Source: Arachnopeziza araneosa
Lineage: Eukaryota > Ascomycota > Leotiomycetes > Helotiales > Arachnopezizaceae
Length of the DNA: 54,636 nt
NCBI GenBank assembly: GCA_003988855.1
Contig: QYAI01000212.1
Location: 1 to 54,636 of the forward strand
Direction: 5' to 3'
The notes under the pieces: generated by a model
The model's input: the letters and a program-made list of their open reading frames with translations, nothing else
The model's database searches: none
Told to the model about the DNA's origin: nothing
Part shown: positions 1 through 9,384 of the stretch, one piece after another
Layout: the number at the start of each line of letters is the position of its first letter
How positions within the stretch are numbered: position 1 is the stretch's first letter
Translations under genes and position numbers: made by a program

Positions 1-206
1 CTAGTGTGGAGCGCACATAAACGCTTTCAGGCAAAATGCGATTTTCGCGTTTTCGCATTTTTGGGTTTTGATAAAATCGGTCATAAGAACGCGCCATAGT
101 CGGGGTATGCAGTGAGGATTTGCTCAGCGAACGCCGAAGGCGGTGGGGCGGGAACCGGATAAGCTAGTATATATAAGCATTTTGTCTTGATTGGGGTTAA
201 AAAAGA
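1..206. other. window edge, no gene recognised
   Basis: No coding signal is visible. The stretch lies 3' of the esterase fragment on the minus strand. I see no continuation of that gene here in any frame. Confidence 0.4.
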
Positions 207-676
207 TCAAAACCTACTCATCAAATCATTGAAAAAGAGAGTAGTGTTGTCAACACCAGTAGGGCTGAAAGCAGTTCCTTCATCCGAGTTCGTACCAATG
301 ATGATTGGGATCTTTGTAAGAGCACCATTCTTCAGCTGCGTAAATGGCGTCTGGGCGATGAAATCCCCATTTTTCACAGGTGCCCAAACTGTCCCCAAAC
401 CAGTGCTATTGATGACAGACTTGAGGGTATCGAAAGGAACGAGGCGAAGGCATTGAAGTTTATCTGCTGCAGAGGCACATCCAACCTTCGACGTGAGCGA
501 ATCGAAAGCAGCCTGATTAGGTGCAAGGGATAGTAATTGAACTGCTCCGCCGGATTCCATAATGGCTGCTCGGAAAAGATTATCATTGCGACCATTGTAT
601 GCAATAAGCTGAGCTCCAACTGAGCCAGCGCTTGGTAGAGACGGGACAGTGAGCGTTGGGATCACCAGGTTTCCAT
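207..676 (-). pseudogene. carboxylesterase type B (lipase/cholinesterase family) fragment
   Basis: About 155 residues match the central part of a fungal type-B carboxylesterase, a secreted alpha/beta-hydrolase normally about 550 aa long. Visible landmarks are SAGS followed by VGAQLIAYNGRNDNLFRAAI, then MESGG, and a later IIIGTNSDEGTAF segment that by family position carries the acidic catalytic residue. The nucleophile elbow should read G-x-S-x-G, but here it reads L-P-S-A-G, so the first Gly is lost. Upstream on the minus strand a GGEPG-like piece (normally part of AFGGDP) is followed at once by a stop codon. Downstream the frame ends after SDEGTAF plus about 20 residues, with no histidine-bearing C-terminal half. 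What is seen is a fragment broken at both ends; that it is a dead relic is inference. A gene with unusual introns is possible but I could not assemble one. Confidence 0.7.
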
Positions 677-2099
677 TCGACGATCAGCCGAAGACCCCAG
701 GTTCTCCACCGGAGCAATCCGTGGTAGGTGGATTATGTCTTGGGAGCAACCATAATCCGGATCGGAGACCATCTCCATGAGCCTTTCAAGCTAGAGTTAC
801 GCCCAGTATCGCAAAAGAAAGTCTTGGGTTGGTGGACTGTCCAAGTGCTCTGGTAAGCCGGTTGAGTGGCCATAGTGTCGGGAACCGTTCTTCGCTACCA
901 ATCGCTTGGCCCTAGTGATACTCGTGTGTGTCGAGATGAACTTTTCGGTACCGCAGGAAAGTCCCTCATTTCTGCTTTCGCAATAGAACACTTATGAACG
1001 CAAGCTACTGGCGATAACTCTTGAGATATAGCCAAGCCACCCCCTGAGTGCCGTGCATTGCAGCTGTCTTAGTCCGTACATGGAAGGTGAGTATGCAGGA
1101 GCTGCTCTGAGTACCATGCTTTGCGAGTGCCATCCCCTGAGTCTCAGCATGTTTGCTTTTGAGGTCATCCGCTGTTCCTCCCGTGTCTCCTTGAAGATGC
1201 TGTGAGCGGAAACTATCTATTTAGCCTACGGACTCTACGGAGCTGGTTCTTTACAGCTGTGACCCGACAACCAGGTACAGTTAAGGAGGCCTTACCTCAT
1301 ATCTTAATTGCATGTGGAAAATAGAACTACCACTGCTCTCCCCCTTATATCAGGTTGAATTATTGTAATTGATTACGAGAGCTACTGCAACGGGAAGGTC
1401 TTGGAACCCCTCACGGAATCACAGTACGACTTATCACCGTGATAAAATCTTGGTAGCCACATTATCTAGGATGCTTGTGGCGATGCTCAGAGAAGCCTAG
1501 CTAGCCTCTTTTTCTCCGATGCACTCCCTAACTTGGTTCCCGTCCGTGACGGTATGCGCCGCATAAAGGGCTGCGGTAAGCTTCGCCGCTATGGCTCGTT
1601 CTTGCATGCACTGCCTTCTACTCTCAAATGCATCTTGAACTTCGAAAATGGTCTCCCAACTAACTCGCAAGAGATCTAGTTGTTTAGAATTTTGTTACAA
1701 ATAAATGGCAATAGGTAATTCAAAGCCAGAGATGAAATCATTTCACGGAAAGTTCACAAGTAATAATTACTTAGCAAGCGTCTCAAAGTGGTGGCAGAAG
1801 CTTACTGCTGTAAAAATACAGTTTCCAATGCCAAGAAATTATGGATTAGATGCTGCTCTTCCCTGTCCAATATACCGGTGATGAGGCGTGGGTAAGGAGG
1901 TATACCGGCCCGAGCTGTTGCTGAGAAACCGAGGTGTGGTTTAGGAATTGGTAAGTGGTAGTCAAGATAAGAATATTTTGGTGAGAGAATGTGGGGAATA
2001 GAACGCAAAGAGAAGAGAATGAAGCGAAGGCTTCTTATCGGTTATAAGCATTGAAAAGAATGAAGAATGTCCTTCCGGTGGCGCTATCTTAACACCCTT
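677..2099. other. no gene recognised
   Basis: Only short, compositionally random open frames occur on both strands. There is no recognisable domain, tRNA or transposon end. It may hold further decayed sequence belonging to the esterase fragment. Confidence 0.4.
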
Positions 2100-2339
2100 T
2101 CAACGTGGCCATTTTGTTTCCCCCTCAGTGCTTGTCTCACTACTTTTATCTTTCTCCGCAAGACTGTCCCAATGTTCCTGCCATCTCCTTAACTCATCGC
2201 TCTTTTCTTTACAAATTGCGCCGACATCCTTCTGGAGCATCCCGCTAACCAGCTTATCCGAGAAGGTGTTCGTGGTGGATGTGAATACTGTCAGCATCAC
2301 TTGCAGGCCGGTGTTTTTCCTAGGTGAATCATCAGTCAT
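2100..2339 (-). CDS. small hypothetical protein, 79 aa (doubtful)
   Basis: An ATG-initiated frame encodes a hydrophilic 79-residue peptide with a plausible amphipathic, coiled-coil-prone middle (residues about 40-60: KSDELRRWQEHWDSLAEKDK) and a Ser/Thr/Glu-rich tail. I do not recognise a family. In favour of coding is the protein-like composition of the second half. Against it are the short length, the absence of a signal peptide or visible introns, and an antisense ORF of similar length. It may be a terminal exon or a relic. Confidence 0.3.
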   Translation of the reverse strand: MTDDSPRKNTGLQVMLTVFTSTTNTFSDKLVSGMLQKDVGAICKEKSDELRRWQEHWDSLAEKDKSSETSTEGETKWPR

Positions 2340-3216
2340 GCTACGTGGGATATATTAGAGCTTAGGAAGAACCTACTTGTCATTCTTTGCGAAGGTCGCT
2401 GGCGTAGTACTACTCCTGGCCATATTTTAAACTGATTTGTCTTTTCAACTTGTAAGAAAATGTATAAGTTTTAGAAATATGGTAGTAAAATCTGACAAGA
2501 GAGCCGTTTATGAATAGAAAATAGGTGCGAAAGTAGAAACGGTACTAATGAAAGATAGCAGGTTGTAGAATTCTGAAAGCTTGCTCCTTTCGAATAGAAA
2601 ATGGGAGGAATGTAAGCTTTTAATAGGGGATAAGATGAGTCCATGTTGACTTCAGAGCTGCGCATGTTAGGCAAGGGCACAATATGGGATTTTGATAACT
2701 CTTGGGATGGCACCGAAGTGCCATGAACCCCAACGAATTGTTTTCTGTAGGTGCCTTCTCACAGCTGAATTTGAAAATAAATCTAGCAAGTAAGAAGCAA
2801 TTCAAGCTATCATAGGCGTTCCAATCTATAGTGGGCCGGTGAGCGAAGGATGCTTACTTATGTCATCATTGCGCATTGTTAGCTAATTGGCTGCATTTTG
2901 GTAATGGCAGTTATGGTCGCAGGGCGCTTTTGTGCCATGCGACCTGGTGCAACTTACCACCTCCAAACTCATGGTCCAAGATGAGTTATTGCGAAAAGCT
3001 TTGGATCAACATCGTTAGTGATGCCTTTGGACTGAGTCTTGAATTGGCTCCAACACAATTTTGAGAGATTTTTCTTTACACCGTGTGTTGGCGACAGCCG
3101 ACCTCTTTTGTATCAGGTTTCCGATCACCAGAAATGGCGGAAGTTAAAGGATAGTCATCACAACGCATTCGCACGCAAATGAATGGCTTCAGGTCCCTGC
3201 GCATACAATCACCAAT
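2340..3216. other. intergenic, 5' flank of the zinc-finger gene
   Basis: No gene recognised. This should contain the promoter and leader of the plus-strand zinc-finger gene. I see no clear TATA box close to its ATG. Confidence 0.4.
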
Positions 3217-5826
3217 ATGCTAACCACGGCTAAGCCACCTCGGTTGGACCACTCGGCCGCTGAACAGAGCCTCCACTTTGTACCTGCAAAACCCATCGGA
3301 GAAATAGATATGGCAGACGCAAACACGCAACTTCTATCATCCAGCGAAATCTCTCCTAGATTTCGCAGCCGAGATGAGGTTAGCGCCGATACTACTACTG
3401 TACAAATGAAGAAGAATTCCTCCAGCTGGCAAAGTTCTTCATCAGTAACGTCGCTAAAGAACCCAAAAGGCCAAAAGAAACCAAGCTTCAAGTGCAATTT
3501 CTACGAAGAGAACTCTATTAAGTACCGAAAGTGCGAAGGAAAAATTTTCAACAAGATTGATCGCTTGAAAGAGCACTTGGAGAGGAAGCATATGCCCATT
3601 TATTGTGTACGATGCGGTGAGGTTTTTGACAAAAATAGCAGCTTAAAGATGCATATGGAGAAACCGAGGGAGAAAATCTGTACTCAAGCTGCCTTTTCAT
3701 TAGACGGCATTACTTACAGCCAAGGAGAGGAGCTTTTTGAAAGAAAGTCCTTGCGGTATCCCAAGGGCTCTGAAACCGATCAATGGTATGCCATTTCGGA
3801 CATTCTTTTCCCTCAGTCCAAAGATTATTATAGATTCTGGAGAGGCTATCAATTAAGATTAGAATCTGAGAGAATTTTTAACATGATGCAGAGCCATTTG
3901 ACACCAAGTTTGGCCGACAGCCCTGGTCAGAATGTTACTGGCACCATTCCTGAATCGGATGACCTACCACCACTCTCAAACAAGGCCCTTAAGATATCAG
4001 TTGGAATAGCTCTTGCATACATTCATGTTTTGCGCTCTATTGAAACTGGGGAGTCAACTCGTGAAAAGGCGGTCCTAGCAACTCCCGCTAGGCCCAGCAA
4101 AAAGGGCATTGAAGAGCACTGGGAGGCATCTTATGATAGTGGATTTTCCGAGGAGCATCCAAAGCTCTTTGGCCTAAATCCGACTACTTCAATGATGAAG
4201 AATGAATCTGCTTTAGTGTATGCAGACTTTCCGAACCGCATTGATCCGTTACCCAAAATGAAACAGCTGGAAGAGTTAGTTCACCATCGGAGAAACATAC
4301 AACAAGGTATCGATAAGCTTCTCAAGATTACGCCTCATCTTCAAGTTGTGTACGAGAAGTTACAAGGCATAGAAAGGTACGAATTTACCACGGGATCTAA
4401 GATAAATTGGAACTTCACCGAATATCAGTTTCCGAAGGACATTTCCAACGAGAATGAGAAGGCCGAATCACAGAGCCGCAGGTCGGGTTGCATCACGCCT
4501 TCCAGTAACACTACCAGTGAGACCGATATAGAAGATAGCGAAGAAGAGTCTTTAACAGTGAGCCAGCTCTCGACGTTTGATGACACCCAAGTGGACCTTT
4601 CGCACCGTTTCTTTACCATCGAGGCGATTGTTGTGAGAGAAGTTATCCACGGATACTACGCCAACGAGAATACATCTAGGGGTGCAGATACACAAGTGCA
4701 AACAAATGCGTTCAATGAAGTTCCAGAGAAAGGTGGAGAGAAATCGAAAGAATCTAAAAAAAGGCGGCGACGTGAGGATGGCGAGTCCGAAGACGAGCAA
4801 GGCGCCTTGAATACTGCAAAGAAGGGACGCAAGAGACGCCCGGAAGGAAGTCATCCTCTGGCTTGTCCATTTTACAAAAGGGACCCAAACGAATACGCCA
4901 GATGTTTCCGCCGAAACTTCCAGGAAATCAATCGCATGAAACAACATCTCAAGCAAGCACATCGTCGTGGGCCGTTCTGTCGTCGATGCCGCGAAGACTT
5001 TTCTTCGAATGAAGACTTAGAGTCCCACACTGATCATCACATGGAGAACGATCCTTGTCCCAAAAGGATTATTGACAGCTCGATTGCGCTATCTGATAAA
5101 ACCATCGATCTCCTGAGGAATAAAGTGGATAAAAATCTCGATTTGTTCGACCAATGGTACCAGGTCTGGGATGTGATATTCCCTGGAATCTTGAGGCCAC
5201 TGACCTGTACAATCGACCCAGATTTATCAGCTTCATTGATTGCTTTACAAGACTTCTCGGAGAAGCAAGGTCCCCAAATCATCCTCGATGTCCTGGATAG
5301 ACACAACTTACGAGTCATCACCGATTCGTACGATACAGAGGAGGATGAGACAGCTCTGAGCGCTCTCACAAAGCGAGTCTTGGCTCAAGCAACTCAAGAG
5401 ATATTTGAAAAGTGGCAAGCTCAAAGACCGCCTTCCATTTCAGACACTGGAGACAAAGAATCAACCAGCACGGCGAGCCGGGCTAGCTTACAGCCCATCT
5501 CAAGTTATATCAGCACTCCTGCTGAGTCGAGGACTAGTGGCATGCTTTCAAATGTCGGTTCGACGCAACTAAATCGATACAACGTCGAGATACCACCGCA
5601 AATGGGACTCGGGAATGCTAAGACCGCCGGGGACTCGTTGATATTATCTCCTCAGATTTATCGTAACGATGTCTCGTCAGAGGAGCAACTATATAATGCA
5701 AATACACCAAACCTCATTTATAACGGAGCTCAAGCCGCCGAGCAGGGTGGATATGAAAACACTCAAGACTTGGACTGTTTACCTTTTGTAGACGACTGTA
5801 TTGACTGGTACGGGGAAAGGCTCTGA
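3217..5826 (+). CDS. C2H2-like zinc-finger protein with a duplicated zinc module, 869 aa
   Basis: A single uninterrupted exon of 869 codons. It carries two copies of the same zinc module. Copy 1 has C93, C106, H120 and H125 (C-x12-C-x13-H-x4-H), then C130-x2-C133, H146 and C155. Copy 2 has C550, C563, H577 and H582 with the identical spacing, then C588-x2-C591. Each copy is followed by a conserved DQWY...FP segment (TDQWYAISDILFP and FDQWYQVWDVIFP), so the repeated unit is about 100 residues rather than just the fingers. Between them lies a Ser/acidic-rich linker, then a basic stretch near residue 515 (KKRRRRE) and KKGRKRRPE before module 2, which are likely nuclear localisation signals. The C-terminus is low-complexity and ends in an acidic/aromatic segment. 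This kind of module is common in ascomycete C2H2-type proteins of unknown target. A nuclear regulatory role is inferred. The start is the first ATG of the open frame; M32 is an alternative. Confidence 0.85.
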   Translation: MLTTAKPPRLDHSAAEQSLHFVPAKPIGEIDMADANTQLLSSSEISPRFRSRDEVSADTTTVQMKKNSSSWQSSSSVTSLKNPKGQKKPSFKCNFYEENSIKYRKCEGKIFNKIDRLKEHLERKHMPIYCVRCGEVFDKNSSLKMHMEKPREKICTQAAFSLDGITYSQGEELFERKSLRYPKGSETDQWYAISDILFPQSKDYYRFWRGYQLRLESERIFNMMQSHLTPSLADSPGQNVTGTIPESDDLPPLSNKALKISVGIALAYIHVLRSIETGESTREKAVLATPARPSKKGIEEHWEASYDSGFSEEHPKLFGLNPTTSMMKNESALVYADFPNRIDPLPKMKQLEELVHHRRNIQQGIDKLLKITPHLQVVYEKLQGIERYEFTTGSKINWNFTEYQFPKDISNENEKAESQSRRSGCITPSSNTTSETDIEDSEEESLTVSQLSTFDDTQVDLSHRFFTIEAIVVREVIHGYYANENTSRGADTQVQTNAFNEVPEKGGEKSKESKKRRRREDGESEDEQGALNTAKKGRKRRPEGSHPLACPFYKRDPNEYARCFRRNFQEINRMKQHLKQAHRRGPFCRRCREDFSSNEDLESHTDHHMENDPCPKRIIDSSIALSDKTIDLLRNKVDKNLDLFDQWYQVWDVIFPGILRPLTCTIDPDLSASLIALQDFSEKQGPQIILDVLDRHNLRVITDSYDTEEDETALSALTKRVLAQATQEIFEKWQAQRPPSISDTGDKESTSTASRASLQPISSYISTPAESRTSGMLSNVGSTQLNRYNVEIPPQMGLGNAKTAGDSLILSPQIYRNDVSSEEQLYNANTPNLIYNGAQAAEQGGYENTQDLDCLPFVDDCIDWYGERL

Positions 5827-6635
5827 AAAGTTGAATTGTTTCGTTTTCCTTGGAAAATTTAGTCTGATTGTCAATGATGAGTTGTTGAAAATCAAAAAGA
5901 ATAATGATTTCTTTAAATTGTGTAGCGATGCTCTTCTGGTTAAAAAGTTTACTCTCCAAGTATATCTTGATTTTCAGACTGAGGTGACGAGTTTGCTTGA
6001 AAGCAATCGATTCCAATCAGTGGACATTGATGGGTGAATGAAGAAGACGAAATATCTTGTGCTTAGCCACATTTCAACCATCAAAGTGCATATACATGTC
6101 TTGTATATCCTCCTGCACACCTCTACATCGATTGAATCCATCCAACAAGAAAACATATAGTACACATCCCTCCCTCGAACAGTTATGGTAATTTCCAACA
6201 AGCTGCAAAACGGGACTTTGGTTTTATCTCAATTGAAGGGACTGCTTGCAGGAGATAACAGGAGAGGTTGACTGGCGAAACAAGTCGGGCGAATGTTCTA
6301 TTTTTCCTAAACAGGTAATTGAACGCACAAGCACAAATTTATCGGGCTAACTAAATTAGCAGACAAGCCTACTCTAAAGTAGACCCAAGAAATATGCTAG
6401 TATTTCCATTCTATCATCTACGGTCCTAACAATCTTACTGCAACCCTTCTATCAACTCTTGAGGTATGAAACTATTCCTGTTTTTCTCTCTTTTCAGCTT
6501 TAGATTCTTTTTGGACGACAAATTTTGTAATCCTATTCTCTGGATATAAGTTCTTCTGCCAAGTGAAAGCTTGCTAATTTCTATTAATTGATACAGTTCA
6601 TTACTTGATGTCATACAACTCATACAGCTAATTCA
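5827..6635. other. intergenic between two convergent genes
   Basis: This separates the 3' ends of the zinc-finger gene (plus) and the PNGase A gene (minus). It is A+T-rich with only short random frames. No RNA gene or repeat was recognised; 3' UTRs are expected here. Confidence 0.5.
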
Positions 6636-8819
6636 TCACCCTCCCACATTCCCGCGTAAAAGTGGTATCCTTCCCAACCCAGGTCCTTCCACTCCCTCAC
6701 CGTCGTCTTCTCCAACACTAGCCACATCCTGGACCGCCTCCGCACCCATGAAATCAGCCAACCCATGGCCCGCCAGCCTCACCTGATCCGTCGTCACGGT
6801 GCCATTCCCAACCACCACGGCTCTGTACCAAAGCTCCACATCCTCCTCCATGCCAATCGTGCCCTGCGGACTTCTCCCGCCCACCCTCAGCATGACCTGC
6901 GCATTCCCAGGGAGGCCCTTGTTACCTTGGCTAGTCTCGATGAACTCTGAACTTCCATTCTGGCTCAGGAAGGAGCTGACACCTTGTAATGTCAATGTTA
7001 ATCCTTCTGTCAGAGGCAGGTTCGCAAATGGTTGCAGTCCTGTGGCAAAAACGCTGTTGCCGTTGAGGATCAGGGATTTATTCCTCGAGACGGTAGCCGA
7101 GATGAGGGTTCCCGATTCCGCGCTTCCGTTTGCTGCTGTGGTGATGATGGGTGTTAACGTGCTGTTTGCAAAGAGAGGATAGGAGTAGCTGTATGAATAA
7201 GGTATTGCCATGCCCAGCAGGAAAGAATCTTTCCCGCTCGTAGCAATATTATTTGTTTGGCCGTTGCCTTGGAGGAAGAAAAGACCATTGTCACTATGGG
7301 TGAGCGATTGAGTCCAGGTATTGAGCAGTGAACCAGTTTGCGTCGTGATGGTTGAGCTGACGGTTAACTCGCGCTTCACGTTGGTGCTATACGCCAACGT
7401 ATCATTCCCGCCTGTGGAATTGAGTCCAAGTAGCTGAGTGACGGAGATGGTGGGATCAGGCGTGGAGAAAGTCATTGCTGTGCCCGTGGTAATGGAAGTA
7501 GAACTTTCATCAAGCCAGATAAACACCTTTCCGCTCACGACCCACGAGCTGCCAACATTTTGCGAGAGCGTCGCAGTTGTTCCACCATCATCATCCAAAC
7601 CCACCACATCAACAGAGAAAGTATGACTGTTCCCGTCACACAAGACTCCTAGGAAAGGCGAGACATCCAGTGTCCCTTCAGCCAAATCGAACGCTTCAAT
7701 CCCGACGACTGGGCTCCAGAGGCCGGGGACTACGCCTCCCGTGAAGATGATGGGGAAAGGCCAGATCACCCCAGCAAGCGCACCATCAATTCTCAACTGC
7801 ACCTCTCTGAACGGACTAAATCCAAAGAGTAACCCACCACCAGGCGTACTATTAAACGTAACCACATCAGACTGCAATGAATTACTCCACCAAAACTCCT
7901 CATCACCCTGACCCGTCGCCGAAAGCGAAACAATAGCCCTCTTTACGTTTCTTGGAAACGCATCAATCGTCGTAGTAGCATTTTGATCCGGGAGACTGAA
8001 CACACTTCCCATCCCCAGACTGCCCATTTTGGAGCTAATTGGCAGGATCACGTTGGCAGGATCGACCGCCTGGGATGCAGAGAAGAAAGTGGCTGTGAGT
8101 GTGGTGTTGTAAGTCCCGGTCAGGGTGGTGGTGAGTTGATTCCCCAGGTCAAAAATGACAGTCTGAGGAGCGAGCCAGAGGGACAGCAGGTGACTCGTGT
8201 CTACCATGATCGTCCAGGAGATGCCGTTGCGGGTCGGCTCTGCCGTCGAGGTGCGGAAGACTTCGATGTCGCCCAGGTACATGTGTGCCAAGCGGTCGAA
8301 TTGCTGGCCTTGGGATGTGACGGTCAGATTCATGATCGCCGTGTTGGAGGTACTCACGCAGGAAGGAGGTGTGTAGTTGCCCACAAACGGCTTGCCGTAG
8401 GAGTTGGCGAAGACGAATTCCATTAGGGTGACGCTGCAGCTGGTGCTTGCTGCTGATTGCGTGGTGGCTATTCCGGAGGCATTGAGATGACCGTCATTGA
8501 GGATCAATCCTTGGGAACCGAGGAGGGGGGGATCGACTTGGAAAACTGTTGTTGCTCCTGTTGGTGTCGGCGTAGACACGCTTGCTGAGCTGAATGTACT
8601 TGTTGCTTGTCTCCTTTCAACTCTACCTCTCATCCCACCCCTCTCACTCTCTAACCGTCTCTCGGCATTCTCTTCCAACCTCAATCCTTTGTGTGCAAAC
8701 CCAAATTCCTTTGCAAACAACATCCCCAGCGCCAACGCCAATAGGATCAACATCTTGACCTCCCACGCAACAGGCACATATGGCTTCTGACCCGGTTTTG
8801 GCCGTTTTAGGAGCGGCAT
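6636..8819 (-). CDS. peptide-N4-(N-acetyl-beta-glucosaminyl)asparagine amidase A (PNGase A)-like membrane protein, 727 aa
   Basis: A single-exon gene. The product resembles fungal PNGase A-type glycoamidases, which release N-glycans from asparagine in the secretory pathway. Residues 1-18 are basic. A signal-anchor of about 17 hydrophobic residues (MLILLALALGMLF, about 23-35) follows, then a Ser/Thr-rich stalk, so a type II membrane or secreted topology is expected. The family body starts near VDPPLLGSQG and continues through CSVTLMEFVFANSYGKPFVG, HMYLGDIEVFRTSTAEPT, GISWTIMVDTSHLLSLW and a long beta-rich region with many N-x-S/T sequons. The length fits the family. The ATG at 8819 is chosen because the longer open frame starts at a GTG. 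Catalytic residues were not verified. The frame is intact. Confidence 0.85.
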   Translation of the reverse strand: MPLLKRPKPGQKPYVPVAWEVKMLILLALALGMLFAKEFGFAHKGLRLEENAERRLESERGGMRGRVERRQATSTFSSASVSTPTPTGATTVFQVDPPLLGSQGLILNDGHLNASGIATTQSAASTSCSVTLMEFVFANSYGKPFVGNYTPPSCVSTSNTAIMNLTVTSQGQQFDRLAHMYLGDIEVFRTSTAEPTRNGISWTIMVDTSHLLSLWLAPQTVIFDLGNQLTTTLTGTYNTTLTATFFSASQAVDPANVILPISSKMGSLGMGSVFSLPDQNATTTIDAFPRNVKRAIVSLSATGQGDEEFWWSNSLQSDVVTFNSTPGGGLLFGFSPFREVQLRIDGALAGVIWPFPIIFTGGVVPGLWSPVVGIEAFDLAEGTLDVSPFLGVLCDGNSHTFSVDVVGLDDDGGTTATLSQNVGSSWVVSGKVFIWLDESSTSITTGTAMTFSTPDPTISVTQLLGLNSTGGNDTLAYSTNVKRELTVSSTITTQTGSLLNTWTQSLTHSDNGLFFLQGNGQTNNIATSGKDSFLLGMAIPYSYSYSYPLFANSTLTPIITTAANGSAESGTLISATVSRNKSLILNGNSVFATGLQPFANLPLTEGLTLTLQGVSSFLSQNGSSEFIETSQGNKGLPGNAQVMLRVGGRSPQGTIGMEEDVELWYRAVVVGNGTVTTDQVRLAGHGLADFMGAEAVQDVASVGEDDGEGVEGPGLGRIPLLRGNVGG

Positions 8820-9384
8820 CTTTTCAACTCGAGGAGATTTGCTCACACTGGCGACATCTGGAAATATTTTTATACAATCAGATCAGCTCAAACCGGGAGA
8901 GCGTTCTAGTTATTTCTTCTCCAGGGAACGTGAATAGAAATAAGTACGTCAAGGGGAGAAAGAAAACTTGTCAAAATTTTAAGGTTGGTATCAATGCACT
9001 GCACGTCCATCATTCCGACACGGAATGGGTTTGATGCTTGTTGCGGATCCTAGGTCTGGATCCATGTTTGCGATAACGACGTCGCTATCTGATTGTAACA
9101 AGACCCCTGAGCTGGAGGGAATCGAACACGAAACTTCGTCATCGATAGAAACGAAGAAACATGTGGCTTGAAACGTTTGAGTGTTCCCATCAAAAAACTG
9201 GTCACTTAGTCAGAGAGAATAAGCATCCTGCTTTAGAACACTAAGACCTAGAGCTGGATACAAATACAATTCTTCCCACCTCATACAGGGCAATGTAACC
9301 GCTCTGATGTCATTGCAATCCTCGCTCATATGCATCAGTCTTGTTTCTCAATCAACTATACACCCACTCGCATTCCAACCCAAT
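8820..9384. other. intergenic between PNGase A 5' end and VTC4 3' end
   Basis: Both neighbours are on the minus strand, so this holds the PNGase A promoter and the VTC4 3' UTR. A short motif near 9112-9130 looks like a tRNA T-loop but does not fold (see rejected items). Nothing else was recognised. Confidence 0.5.

Noticed and set aside
7983..8426. 147-codon plus-strand frame inside the PNGase A gene
   Set aside because: Antisense shadow of an intact conserved coding exon.
9112..9130. tRNA-like 3' segment (reverse complement GTTCGATTCCCTCCAGC)
   Set aside because: The five bases on each side of the supposed T-loop do not pair, and no acceptor, D or anticodon stem could be found upstream.
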